A stretch of DNA of 41,120 nucleotides, taken from contig VFJO01000165.1 of NCBI GenBank assembly GCA_009886045.1, positions 1 through 41,120 of the forward strand, read 5' to 3'. The position numbers and the translations under genes were made by a program. Source of the DNA: Verrucomicrobiota bacterium (GTDB taxonomy: Bacteria > Verrucomicrobiota > Verrucomicrobiia > Chthoniobacterales > Terrimicrobiaceae). The notes under the pieces were generated by a model, which had not been told where the DNA came from, searched no databases, and was given only the letters and a program-made list of their open reading frames with translations. Below are positions 16,340 to 23,960 of this stretch, in pieces (within the stretch, counting starts at the first letter, position 1; each line of letters opens with the position of its first letter).

Positions 16340-17004
16340 TCTGCCGAGCCACCGCTCACGGGCTCCTAGCCGCAGGCGTTCTTGGACTCACGCATCTCGT
16401 CCAAGCTGCCGAAAAAGAAAAGCAAATCGTTCCCGCAGTACTTACCGAAGCCATTGCCGAAGGGAATGTCGCCTTTGAACGCAAGGAATATCAAACAGCG
16501 AGAAACGCGTACAACCGCGTATTGAAATTAGAGCCAGAGAACCTAATGGGACTCGTCAATCTCGGCATGGTGGAGTTCTACTTAGGCCATCCGGATAAAG
16601 GCGAGGAACTTCTGAAAAAGGCGGTACGCCTGCGACTGGAGCTGGCCCCCGCCTGGCTGACACTCGGGATGATTTACATGGACCGAAATGAGCCGGACGC
16701 CGCCCTTGCCGCCTTGTCGCAAGCCATGTTTCAGGATCCTCTGAATGCAAGAACTCGGAATTTTCTTGGTGTGGTCATGGGCCGCCGAGGATGGATCGAT
16801 GCGGCTCAAAACGAGCTCCGCCGCGCTGTGGAACTCAACCCCTCGTATGCCGATGCCCACTACAATCTCGCCGTTTTTTACCTTGAGGAAAAACCACCCG
16901 CCATCGAGCTTGCCCGTCGGCACTATCAAAAGGCCGTAGAACTCGGAGTTGAAAAAGATTCCCGCATAGAAAATTTATTAAGCACACCATCTAAAAAACC
17001 TTAA
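16336..17004 (+). CDS. Exported tetratricopeptide-repeat protein
   Basis: 222 residues with a signal-peptide-like start (MICRATAHGLLAAGVLGLTH, then a VQAAEK cleavage region). About four TPR units follow: AFERKEYQTARNAYNRVLKL, then NLMGLVNLGMVEFYLGHPDK, the PAWLTLGMIYMDRNEPDAAL unit, and SYADAHYNLAVFYLEE. TPR proteins of this kind act as periplasmic scaffolds, so the partner is unknown. The ATG at 16336 overlaps the proC stop (ATGA), with GGAG just upstream; longer in-frame starts inside proC (TTG at 16264) are less likely. It is followed after 9 bp by the D,D-carboxypeptidase gene, which may hint at a cell-wall role (weak inference). Confidence 0.85.
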   Translation: MICRATAHGLLAAGVLGLTHLVQAAEKEKQIVPAVLTEAIAEGNVAFERKEYQTARNAYNRVLKLEPENLMGLVNLGMVEFYLGHPDKGEELLKKAVRLRLELAPAWLTLGMIYMDRNEPDAALAALSQAMFQDPLNARTRNFLGVVMGRRGWIDAAQNELRRAVELNPSYADAHYNLAVFYLEEKPPAIELARRHYQKAVELGVEKDSRIENLLSTPSKKP

Positions 17005-17013
17005 CATACCGAT

Positions 17014-17847
17014 ATGATATCCCGCCTAGTTCCCGCATTCTTCTGTTTCCTAGCCGTCCTGCCGCTGCAATCCGCACTGGTTCCCGAGATTACAGCCAAG
17101 TCCGCCATTCTGGTGGATGCCAATACCGGCAAAGTCCTCTACACAAAAAACGACACAGCCCAGCGGCCAGTAGCCAGCACACAAAAACTCATCACAGCAC
17201 TCATCGTTGCAGAATCGGGGAACCTCGAAGAGAAAGTGCAAATTGAAGCTGCCGACACGAACTGCGAGCCAACAAATATCAATGTCAAACCCGGCCAAAG
17301 CTACTCGAGGCTCCAATTACTCAACGCGCTTCTCGTGAAAAGCGGCAACGATGTCGCGCGCGCCCTCGCCCGGGACAATGCCGGAAACCTGAGCGCCTTT
17401 GCTGATAAAATGACGCAGCGCGTGCGCAACCTCGGTGGAACGGATTCGAATTTTGAAAATCCGAATGGTCTCCCGGCAAAAGGCCAGTACTCGACCGCGC
17501 GCGACATGGCCCGTGTCGCCCGCATGGCATACCGCAATCCAACCCTCCGCGAAATCATGAGGACCCGGTATTACAACTTCCGGTTCAGCTCGGGAACTGT
17601 CGTGCCACTGAGGAATACCAACCGCGTTCTCCGCACCTATTCGTTCTGCAATGGAATGAAAACAGGCTACACCGAACTCGCCGGGCATTGCCTGATCTCG
17701 AGCGGGTCCTACAACGGACGCGATGTCATTGCCGTCATGCTCGGCTGCACCAAGGTGCGCATCGCCGATGAGTCCGCCAAGCTCCTTGCATATGGGCTCA
17801 ATATTCCGCAATCCAAACTGAGCGCGCTGCGCATTTCGCAAGAATAA
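17014..17847 (+). CDS. D-alanyl-D-alanine carboxypeptidase (peptidase S11)
   Basis: 277 residues. It trims the terminal D-Ala from peptidoglycan pentapeptides in the periplasm. A signal peptide covers about residues 1-21. The penicillin-binding triad is complete: STQK at 55-58 (nucleophile Ser55), SGN at 110-112 and KTG at 216-218. The C-terminal domain and amphipathic anchor of longer DacA proteins are absent, so this is the short single-domain form. It lies 9 bp downstream of the TPR gene and 8 bp upstream of the helicase gene, in one plus-strand run. Confidence 0.94.
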   Translation: MISRLVPAFFCFLAVLPLQSALVPEITAKSAILVDANTGKVLYTKNDTAQRPVASTQKLITALIVAESGNLEEKVQIEAADTNCEPTNINVKPGQSYSRLQLLNALLVKSGNDVARALARDNAGNLSAFADKMTQRVRNLGGTDSNFENPNGLPAKGQYSTARDMARVARMAYRNPTLREIMRTRYYNFRFSSGTVVPLRNTNRVLRTYSFCNGMKTGYTELAGHCLISSGSYNGRDVIAVMLGCTKVRIADESAKLLAYGLNIPQSKLSALRISQE

Positions 17848-17855
17848 ATCCCCGC

Positions 17856-19889
17856 GTGTCTCGTTCTTACACACTGCAACCCGAACCCGCCTCTGTCAGC
17901 GGCATTAATTATGCGGCTGAATTAAACGACCAGCAACTGGCTGCGGTGACATATCCCGGCGGGCCTGCCTTGGTCATTGCGGGAGCAGGCAGCGGGAAAA
18001 CCCGCACTCTCACGTACCGCGTGGCATGGATTCTCGAGCAAGGCATTCCCGCCCGATCCATTCTCCTCCTCACATTCACAAACAAGGCAGCCCGCGAAAT
18101 GACCGAGCGTGTGCACAATCTGATCCCCGGGGCGGCCGATGGACTCTGGGGAGGCACGTTCCATTCGATCGGAAACCGCATCCTGCGTCGCCATGCTGAG
18201 GCGGTTGGTTTTCGCCAAGGTTTCTCGATTATGGACCGCGAGGATTCCGAGGACATGATCTCCTCCGTAGTCGATCGCGAGGGCATTGTTTCAACCGACA
18301 AGCGATTCCCCAAGGCCGGTGTGCTCTCAGATATCTTTAGCTTTTCGATCAATACAGGCACGCCGATCTCCAAGGTACTGACAGAAAAATACCGCTACTT
18401 CATTCCTCTGGCACAGGACATCGAACGCGTCCAGACGGCTTATGAGTCACGAAAAAAAGAGGCGAACTCGATGGATTTCGACGACCTCTTGGCCAAGACG
18501 CTCGAGTTATTGCTGACCTGTCCTGACGTGACCGCTCAATACCAGCGCCAATTCCAGCACATCCTAGTTGATGAGTATCAGGACACCAACCGGCTGCAAT
18601 CCGAGCTCATCGACCTCCTCGCCGCCACCCATCGGAACGTGATGGTCGTGGGCGATGATGCCCAGAGCATCTACTCTTGGCGCGGAGCGAATTTTGAAAA
18701 CATCCTCCGATTTCCCGAGATGCATCCGGGCGCTCAGGTTTTCAAGATTGAAACAAACTACCGCAGCGTGCCTGGCGTGCTCGACATCGCCAACGCCGCC
18801 ATTCTGACGAACGAAAAGCAATTTCCAAAAAACCTCGAGCCGGTCCGCAAGCCTCATTCCATCAAGCCGGCGCTTGTGGCACTCCAAACCAACACCCAGC
18901 AAGCAGCCTTCGTTGCGCAGCGCATCATGGAACTCTCCGCCGAGGGCGTGCCACTCGAGCATATCGCTGTTCTTTACCGAGCCCACTACCACTCGATGGA
19001 GATGCAACTCGAGTTCACCCGACGCGGCATTCCCTTCAGCATCACGAGTGGGCTCCGTTTTTTTGAGCAGGCGCACGTGAAGGATGTCGCCGCATTTCTG
19101 AAATTCACGATCAACCCGCGCGATGAAACGGCCTTCAAACGCATGATCCGCATGCTGCCAGGCATTGGCAATAAAACCGCCGAGACGCTCTGGCAAAAGT
19201 CCTCCGCGATTCTCGCAGGAAAAACCCAGTTCGCGGATCTCGCCCCACTCAAGGTTCCTGCCAAAGCCCAAAAGTCGTGGGATCAATTTGTGCACACACT
19301 CAGCGACCTAGCTCCTGCTACGGGACCAATGAAACCCGCCGACATGATTTCCTGCGTCCTCTTCGCCATTTACGAGGACTACATGAAGGAGAAGTTTCCG
19401 AATTACGATGCCCGCCACGAGGATCTCATAACCCTACAGGAATTCGCAGGACAATTTGAAAGCACGTCCGACTTCCTTTCCCAGCTTGCCTTGCTGGGTG
19501 GATTGGAGACGGCTGATGCCTTCGCCAATGCTGCCGAGACGGACAAAGTCACCCTCTCCACACTCCATCAGGCCAAGGGCCTGGAGTGGCGCGTTGTCTT
19601 CCTCATCTGGCTTGCCGATGGGATGTTTCCCAGCACCCGGAGCATCGAAGACCCACGCGGCTTGGAGGAGGAGCGCCGCCTCTTCTATGTCGGCATTACC
19701 CGATGCATGGATGAACTCTACCTCACCTACCCAGAAGCCCGCATCGGCACTGGCTATGGAGAGACATTCTTCTCGGCGTCTCGATTCCTTCGCGAAGTCC
19801 CAGAGTCCCTTTTTGAGGCATGGGATGTCAATCTTCCGACGCGCGGCTTGAGCACTCCGACTCCTCAAGATAATGACGACCCGTTCTGA
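17856..19889 (+). CDS. UvrD/PcrA/Rep superfamily 1 DNA helicase
   Basis: 677 residues with a GTG start (SRSYTLQ), although the helicase core begins only at LNDQQLAAVTYP near residue 24. Motif I is IAGAGSGKTRTL (GAGSGKT at 43-49), motif II is the VDEYQDTN block near 237, motif III is VVGDDAQSIYSWRGA, motif V is TLSTLHQAKGLEW, and motif VI is EEERRLFYVGITR near 603. This is a 3'-5' DNA translocase used in repair and replication restart; whether it is the UvrD, PcrA or Rep equivalent cannot be decided here. It has a normal length apart from a short C-terminus without the extended PcrA tail. Confidence 0.94.
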   Translation: MSRSYTLQPEPASVSGINYAAELNDQQLAAVTYPGGPALVIAGAGSGKTRTLTYRVAWILEQGIPARSILLLTFTNKAAREMTERVHNLIPGAADGLWGGTFHSIGNRILRRHAEAVGFRQGFSIMDREDSEDMISSVVDREGIVSTDKRFPKAGVLSDIFSFSINTGTPISKVLTEKYRYFIPLAQDIERVQTAYESRKKEANSMDFDDLLAKTLELLLTCPDVTAQYQRQFQHILVDEYQDTNRLQSELIDLLAATHRNVMVVGDDAQSIYSWRGANFENILRFPEMHPGAQVFKIETNYRSVPGVLDIANAAILTNEKQFPKNLEPVRKPHSIKPALVALQTNTQQAAFVAQRIMELSAEGVPLEHIAVLYRAHYHSMEMQLEFTRRGIPFSITSGLRFFEQAHVKDVAAFLKFTINPRDETAFKRMIRMLPGIGNKTAETLWQKSSAILAGKTQFADLAPLKVPAKAQKSWDQFVHTLSDLAPATGPMKPADMISCVLFAIYEDYMKEKFPNYDARHEDLITLQEFAGQFESTSDFLSQLALLGGLETADAFANAAETDKVTLSTLHQAKGLEWRVVFLIWLADGMFPSTRSIEDPRGLEEERRLFYVGITRCMDELYLTYPEARIGTGYGETFFSASRFLREVPESLFEAWDVNLPTRGLSTPTPQDNDDPF

Positions 19890-19905
19890 GGGATTCAGGC
19901 ATGCA

Positions 19906-19928
19906 AGACAAAGCCTCCGCTTTTGTTG
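19906..19928 (+). terminator. Weak candidate terminator after the helicase gene
   Basis: AAAGC, a 4-base loop CTCC, then GCTTTT lead into a T-rich TTTTGTTGTT. The stem is only 5 bp, so this is a low-confidence call. Confidence 0.3.
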
Positions 19929-20008
19929 TTGACGGGACACCCGACGAATGCCAATTTTTCTGGGCACTCCGAGCTTATCGGATCGTTCTTTTTTACATTT
20001 CAACCAAT

Positions 20009-20117
20009 CCGCCGGCCTAGGAAAGCAAGGGTGAAAGTCCCTCACTGTCGCGCAAAGGTCAAAGTCCGGGTTCGAACCGGCGGAGAAAACCGCACAGCAC
20101 CTGAAATCGGTGCGCGG
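20009..20117 (+). promoter_or_regulatory. Cobalamin (B12) riboswitch, short variant
   Basis: The segment at 20031-20053 (GTGAAAGTCC, then CTGTCGCGCAA) matches the cobalamin-riboswitch core GUGnAAnUCC...CUGnCnCGCnA, preceded by GGAAA at 20020-20024 and followed by AGTCCG at 20063-20068. CCGCCGG at 20009-20015 pairs perfectly with CCGGCGG at 20077-20083 and closes the core. The core is only about 75 nt because the usual P7-P11 arm is missing, as in the class II/AdoCbl-variant types. A second stem, CCGC-CACC/GGTG-GCGG (20090-20117, loop TGAAATC), follows and may supply the kissing-loop partner. A terminator stem then precedes the start of the PEP-CTERM gene. The usual logic is that B12 binding switches expression off. 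Confidence 0.82.
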
Positions 20118-20159
20118 GCAGCGCATGACTGCACGTGACGGGGGTAGTCCTTTCAAAAA

Positions 20160-20199
20160 ACGGGGGAAGGGATTGTCCTTTGACATCCCCGTGTTTTTT
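20160..20199 (+). terminator. Riboswitch expression-platform terminator
   Basis: ACGGGG pairs with CCCCGT (20187-20192) across a loop of about 20 bases, followed by GTTTTTT. It ends 15 bases before the PEP-CTERM start codon, so it would act as a ligand-controlled attenuator rather than end an upstream gene. Confidence 0.72.
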
Positions 20200-20213
20200 A
20201 GAAGGACAATAAA

Positions 20214-20915
20214 ATGAAGAAAATCAAATTGGCAGCATTGCTGCTCGTAGTTGGCGCCCTCGGGGCGAAGGCGCAGTTGGTGCAGAGTTTTAGTGACATA
20301 CAGTTCTGGACGGGGAGCGGGGAAAATCGATCGGCGCTGGTGCTGCAATGGAATGATGGTGGCACGCCTGCCTCGCTGGCGTGGGGGTATCGGTGGAGTG
20401 GGAATGCGACGGGTATCGGCATGCTGAAAGCGATTGCGGGCCAGACGACCGTGGTGCCAGATGGCGACCCCAGCGCGGTTTTAGAGACTTCCAGCGGTGC
20501 GGATAGTCGCATGACGCTTTCGATTGTGCGGTATGGTTTCGGAGATGCAATTTATGCGATGAGCTTTCAGGATGGTATCACCACTCGCAGCCAAGCGGAT
20601 TGGTCGTCCGGGTATTGGACATATAGCATTTTCGGAGGGAATTTCGATTATACCAATTGGGCAGATCCAACGGTCCTCACCTACAATACTTCAGGGTCGG
20701 CGACCTATTCTTCTGTCAGTTGGTTTAGTTCGCCGATTGGCGCTTCGGATCGTAAATTGGTGGATGGGTCGTGGGACGCATTTCACTTTGCTCCGGGTTC
20801 TGCTACAAGCGCGATCCTGCAGCCGGACGCGGTTTCGGTTCCCGAGCCATCGGTGGTGGTTCTTGTGGCAATAGCGCTGGGCTTGCTCGTGTTGAAACGG
20901 CGAGGCAATGCGTAG
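20214..20915 (+). CDS. PEP-CTERM sorting-domain protein under the B12 leader
   Basis: 233 residues. A signal peptide (1-20, ending GAKA) opens the protein. The C-terminus (about 209-233) is a PEP-CTERM tail: VPEPS, a hydrophobic helix, and KRR. Such proteins are exported and processed by an exosortase; no exosortase gene is in this window. The mature part is Trp/Ser/Gly-rich with a distinctive block, DIQFWTGSG (28-36), ALVLQW (41-46) and SLAWGYRW (54-61). No enzymatic motif is seen and I cannot name the domain. The ribosome-binding site GAAGGA lies 9 bases before the ATG at 20214, right after the attenuator. The link to a cobalamin riboswitch suggests expression under B12 shortage and perhaps a role in capturing corrinoids at the surface (inference). 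Confidence 0.87.
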   Translation: MKKIKLAALLLVVGALGAKAQLVQSFSDIQFWTGSGENRSALVLQWNDGGTPASLAWGYRWSGNATGIGMLKAIAGQTTVVPDGDPSAVLETSSGADSRMTLSIVRYGFGDAIYAMSFQDGITTRSQADWSSGYWTYSIFGGNFDYTNWADPTVLTYNTSGSATYSSVSWFSSPIGASDRKLVDGSWDAFHFAPGSATSAILQPDAVSVPEPSVVVLVAIALGLLVLKRRGNA

Positions 20916-21276
20916 GAGGTTGCACGGCTATTTTTTTGATCTGGTCTGCGGGGCCGACCTGGAAAACCGGAGTAACAACATTTTCTCAAAGAGTTGGGGT
21001 TTTGATGAAGGGTTCTGTGCGTTTTTTCTCGGGGTGTGCACCCGCCCGGGGTGCAGTCGGGTGCGCCCCGACCCGGACATGGATTGCTGCCACCGGCCTT
21101 CGAACGCCTTTGTTACAGCTGCACCACGAGGGCTCGTGGCGATGCGCTCGGAGTCGGGCTTGCTCCCCGAGACCTTTCAATCATCGCATGCAGCGAGAGA
21201 GGGTGAGGTTGGCGCGGTTGTCAAAAAGAGATCCGGCGTTGCAAAGGTATCCGTTGCTTGCACGGCCGGGACGGGC
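20916..21276 (+). other. 361-bp G+C-rich spacer with hairpins between PEP-CTERM and pseudopilin genes
   Basis: An open frame runs through the segment from an ATG at 20908 into the pseudopilin. Its Cys/Arg/Pro-rich composition and lack of any signal or pilin feature argue that it is not coding. Strong potential stems are GGGTGTGCACCC (21032-21043) and GTCGGG-TGCGC-CCCGAC (21056-21072). A long untranslated or structured region is the better reading. Confidence 0.5.
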
Positions 21277-22065
21277 ATGCCCCCTTCTTGGGGGCGTGGT
21301 GGTGCCTTGCAGAAACGGGGTGCTGCTTTCTCGCTGGTGGAGCTCATGGTGTCGATGGCGATAGTGACCATTTTGGGAGCGATTGTTTTTGTGGCAGCGA
21401 AGCAAGCTTACGCGAGTTCGTCGCTGGCAGTGTCAGCAAACAATATTCGCCAACTGGCAGCGGGCGGCATGGCCTATCTCGGTGACAACAACTATACCTT
21501 CTGGCCCTGGCGGAAGAGCGATGCTGCAGATGGTGCCGGGACGACATGGTGGTGGGGTTTTGAAACATCAACTAGCGTGAGCAGTCCCGAAGGCCAGAGG
21601 GATTTTGATCCGACAAAGGGCCCGCTGGCAAACTATGTACCGAAGGGATTCCGGCCTGATCCGAGCTTTGCGCTGGGTGGGAATGCATTCAAACCGAAAT
21701 ACCGGAATGGGTATATCGGACTAGGCTATAACACGCTTCTCGGTGGAGGCTTCATGGGCACTGGAGCACTTATGAGGCAAACGGCGCTCTCCGACCCCTC
21801 ACAGGTGGTGGTGTTCTTCACCTCGGCGCAGGTTAATACTTTTCAGAGACCGGCCTCAGCTCGCAATCCCATGATTGAGGAGTTTTACGGCATCAACGAG
21901 CGCGAGGTCACTGCGCACTTTCGGCATCGCGGGATGGCCATGGTTTCCTTCGCTTCGGGAAATGCAGGGTTCTTGCCGATGGATGAGTCGACCCGTGACA
22001 GGCGAAGCCCAAAAGCAAATATCGGCCGCTTTGCCCCGCACGGGAGTAAAAAGTTTTTGGATTGA
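21277..22065 (+). CDS. Pseudopilin-like protein with type IV N-terminal methylation motif
   Basis: 262 residues if started at the ATG 21277. A positively charged leader (MPPSWGRGGALQKRGAA) precedes FSLVELMVSMAIV, the prepilin-peptidase motif with Glu at +5; the usual Gly at -1 is Ala. A single hydrophobic helix is followed by NIRQLAAGGMAYLGDNN, typical of the large verrucomicrobial/planctomycetal pseudopilin families. The C-terminal HFRHRGMAMVSFASGNAGFL resembles their H-X9-DG tail, with Ser replacing Asp. Such proteins form type II secretion-like pseudopili or surface fibres; the rest of the machinery is not in the window. It is the second gene after the B12 leader and may share its transcript, although a 361-bp spacer intervenes. 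A weak stem (TCCCG/CGGGA, 22066-22089) follows the stop. Confidence 0.85.
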   Translation: MPPSWGRGGALQKRGAAFSLVELMVSMAIVTILGAIVFVAAKQAYASSSLAVSANNIRQLAAGGMAYLGDNNYTFWPWRKSDAADGAGTTWWWGFETSTSVSSPEGQRDFDPTKGPLANYVPKGFRPDPSFALGGNAFKPKYRNGYIGLGYNTLLGGGFMGTGALMRQTALSDPSQVVVFFTSAQVNTFQRPASARNPMIEEFYGINEREVTAHFRHRGMAMVSFASGNAGFLPMDESTRDRRSPKANIGRFAPHGSKKFLD

Positions 22066-22099
22066 TCCCGAATCCCTGCGATGCCGGGAGGATCTTATT

Positions 22100-22131
22100 T
22101 TACCACGGAGAACACGGAGGACACAGAGGGA
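22100..22131. repeat. CACGGAG-type dispersed repeat
   Basis: The segment consists of near-identical units ACCACGGAG, AACACGGAGG and ACACAGAGGG. Arrays of this ACACGGAG type recur in intergenic DNA of many environmental bacteria (general knowledge). Here it lies between the pseudopilin and csrA, which converge. Confidence 0.7.
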
Positions 22132-22201
22132 GAAAATGAAAAAAACGCCATTCACATCGGCAGAACATTTCCTCTCAATCTGGTTGATGCTGCATTGTCC
22201 C

Positions 22202-22248
22202 ACGGAGATGCAATTCCGTAGGCGGACCATCCTGTCTGAAACGTCCGC
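22202..22248. other. Two adjacent inverted repeats downstream of csrA
   Basis: GCGGAC (22222-22227) pairs with GTCCGC (22243-22248), and ACGGA (22202-22206) pairs with TCCGT (22215-22219). They lie directly after the csrA stop on the minus strand. There is no T-run, so a factor-independent terminator is not supported. They may stabilise the 3' end of the flagellar transcript. Confidence 0.4.
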
Positions 22249-22249
22249 G

Positions 22250-22540
22250 CTACTCGGTTGGGGGCGTTCCGCTGACCTTGCGGGCGGCGGCTTCGCGGGC
22301 AGCTTGGGCGGCGAGGCGAAGTTTGCCGAGATTATGCTTTGTGAGCGAAGTCTGGGGATTACGGATGGCCTCGAGGTTTTGAGCTTTGATTTCCTCGTAG
22401 ATTTCGCCTCGGTAGATGGGAATGGTCTTGGGAGCTTCAATTCCGATCCGCACATTGTCACCATCGATACGCTTAACGATGAGAACAATATTGTCTCCAA
22501 TCTGAATCGTTTCGTTAATTTTTCTGGAAAGAGTAAGCAT
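22250..22540 (-). CDS. csrA: Carbon storage regulator CsrA
   Basis: 96 residues. [18 protein letters not shown] followed by [21 protein letters not shown]-type text is the CsrA/RsmA RNA-binding fold, which binds GGA motifs in mRNA leaders and blocks or stabilises translation. The protein is longer than the roughly 61-residue E. coli form. The extra about 35 residues form an Ala/Arg-rich helix and a Pro/Thr tail, as in many FliW-associated CsrA proteins. It is the last gene of the flagellar operon, 23 bp after fliW. FliW should bind and antagonise it in step with flagellin secretion (established for this pair elsewhere). Confidence 0.96.
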   Translation of the reverse strand: MLTLSRKINETIQIGDNIVLIVKRIDGDNVRIGIEAPKTIPIYRGEIYEEIKAQNLEAIRNPQTSLTKHNLGKLRLAAQAAREAAARKVSGTPPTE

Positions 22541-22563
22541 CGGTGAGGTCTTTCTTTTGATGC

Positions 22564-23013
22564 CTAGGCCGTTTCGTCAATCAGGACGTGAGTCGTCGAG
22601 TAGCTTTGGTAATTGAGCAAAACAACTTGCTTGCCGACCCGTGTGCGACGGTTTACGAGGATGGGAGCCGCCAGATTGAGAGTTACCTTCTGTGGTTCGT
22701 AGGATTTGATCGTTGCCACGTTGAGAATGAGCGGATTCGCATCATCGCCCACGAGTCCGAGGAATTCGGCATCCGCATCTCCAATATCAAGCCGATAGTT
22801 CTCAACAAGACCGACTGGCTCGACAGCCGGAATCTGGATTTCATCGCCTTCGACCGCGCAGAGCACAACGAAAGGGAGACTTTCGGGGTCAACTATGAGT
22901 TGGAATTTTTTGAAATCCGGAAGGCCGATGAGGCCTTCGGGCATGTAAAATTGGTTATTCGTTGCATCAGGAACAAATTCCTGCTGACCCGAAATCGAGG
23001 CTTCTACGAGCAT
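22564..23013 (-). CDS. fliW: Flagellar assembly factor FliW
   Basis: 149 residues. [20 protein letters not shown], then the [20 protein letters not shown] region, and a C-terminal LILNVATI...[12 protein letters not shown] match the FliW family throughout its usual length. FliW binds flagellin and CsrA in turn, so that CsrA is released from FliW and represses flagellin translation while flagellin accumulates. It sits 21 bp after flgL and 23 bp before csrA, the classical flgL-fliW-csrA order. No flagellin gene is in the window. Confidence 0.95.
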   Translation of the reverse strand: MLVEASISGQQEFVPDATNNQFYMPEGLIGLPDFKKFQLIVDPESLPFVVLCAVEGDEIQIPAVEPVGLVENYRLDIGDADAEFLGLVGDDANPLILNVATIKSYEPQKVTLNLAAPILVNRRTRVGKQVVLLNYQSYSTTHVLIDETA

Positions 23014-23034
23014 GATGGAGATTAGCTAAAGAAA

Positions 23035-23946
23035 TCAGCGCAGATAGTCGAGCAGAGAATTATTCTGAATCATCGCGCCGCTCTGGATCGCCGCTTGATA
23101 GGCCATCTGAGCACGGTTCAAGCGAACAGTGGCTTCAGCAAAATCGACGTCAGCATCGGTGGAAATAAGCTTCTCTGTGCCTTCGTAGCGGACTTCCAAA
23201 TCTTTCATCGCAGTCTCGAGGCGATACTGAGTGGTTCCAGCTCGGGAAAGCGAGGAGAGGATCAAATCTTCTTGCGCAGCGAGATCATCCCGGAGAGCGA
23301 TGACACTGGCAGAATCTTTTGAATTCATCGCGTCTCGGAGAGCAATCATGTTATTCAAAAGGTCACGAACTTGCCTGTTCTCGGTTGGAACAGCGTAGGC
23401 GGAAATCGTGGTATCTTCACCAATATGCATCTCTGGAGTGTCGGTGGCATCTGTTTGAGCAGTTGGCGTATCCGGCGTGTAGATAGCTTTACCGGAAGCA
23501 TCCAAGGCAAAGGGATCCACTCCGGTCCCAGCAGCGTTTCCCGCAAGCAGGTAGTTATTACGAAGTTTTGTATTCGCAACATTCAGCCCTTGTTTCACGA
23601 GCTGATCGATCTCGGTGGCTTTGGCAGTGAACTCCTGCCCGGAGGATGCTCCACTCACATTTGCGGCAAGCTCGGAGGCGCGAACGAGGAGATCTTTGAT
23701 TTGTTCGAGAGAAGCAAAAGTAACCTTGCTGACTTCCATCCCGTCCGTGGCATTGCGATAGTACTGCTGGTTTTGTTTTTTTTCCACGCGCAGGTTGAGA
23801 ATGCGCTGCATGGCGGGGGCGTCATCACTCGGAGCGGCGATGCGTTGGCCGGTGCTGAGTTGGGTGAGGGCTTTATTCTGCTCTCCACCCAAGGACTGAA
23901 GGCGTCCGAGCAGAGTATCTGGGAAGGTATTAAATGTGACTCTCAT
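23035..23946 (-). CDS. flgL: Flagellar hook-filament junction protein FlgL
   Basis: 303 residues. The N-terminal coiled-coil domain of the flagellin fold is present (RVTFNTFPDTLLGRLQSL, then LSTGQRIAAPSDDAPAM, the family's conserved turn). The C-terminal partner helix is FAEATVRLNRAQMAYQAAIQ. The middle (about 140-200) is a variable exposed domain. The protein links the hook to the filament and is secreted through the flagellar export gate, so it has no signal peptide. It lies 14 bp after flgK and before fliW in the flagellar operon. Confidence 0.94.
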   Translation of the reverse strand: MRVTFNTFPDTLLGRLQSLGGEQNKALTQLSTGQRIAAPSDDAPAMQRILNLRVEKKQNQQYYRNATDGMEVSKVTFASLEQIKDLLVRASELAANVSGASSGQEFTAKATEIDQLVKQGLNVANTKLRNNYLLAGNAAGTGVDPFALDASGKAIYTPDTPTAQTDATDTPEMHIGEDTTISAYAVPTENRQVRDLLNNMIALRDAMNSKDSASVIALRDDLAAQEDLILSSLSRAGTTQYRLETAMKDLEVRYEGTEKLISTDADVDFAEATVRLNRAQMAYQAAIQSGAMIQNNSLLDYLR

Positions 23947-23960
23947 GGCTTTTTACTTTC

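Noticed and set aside
18564-19295. 243-codon minus-strand frame
   Set aside because: It is antisense to the helicase gene whose motifs are intact through this stretch.
19929-19957. TTGACG followed by CAATTT as a promoter of the B12 leader
   Set aside because: The -35 box is fair but the -10 box is poor; the call would not be reliable.
20021-20068. GAAAG and AAAGTCCGGG segments reminiscent of RNase P RNA
   Set aside because: The order and spacing do not fit RNase P, and the molecule would be far too short; the riboswitch model explains all elements.
20063-20083. GGTTCGAACC resembling a tRNA T-arm
   Set aside because: The 5-bp T-stem does not pair in tRNA register and no acceptor, D or anticodon arm is found. 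The segment fits the 3' side of the cobalamin aptamer.
20908-21276. N-terminal extension of the pseudopilin frame
   Set aside because: Pseudopilins need a short leader before the methylation motif; the upstream part is Cys/Arg-rich and hydrophilic and would abolish processing.
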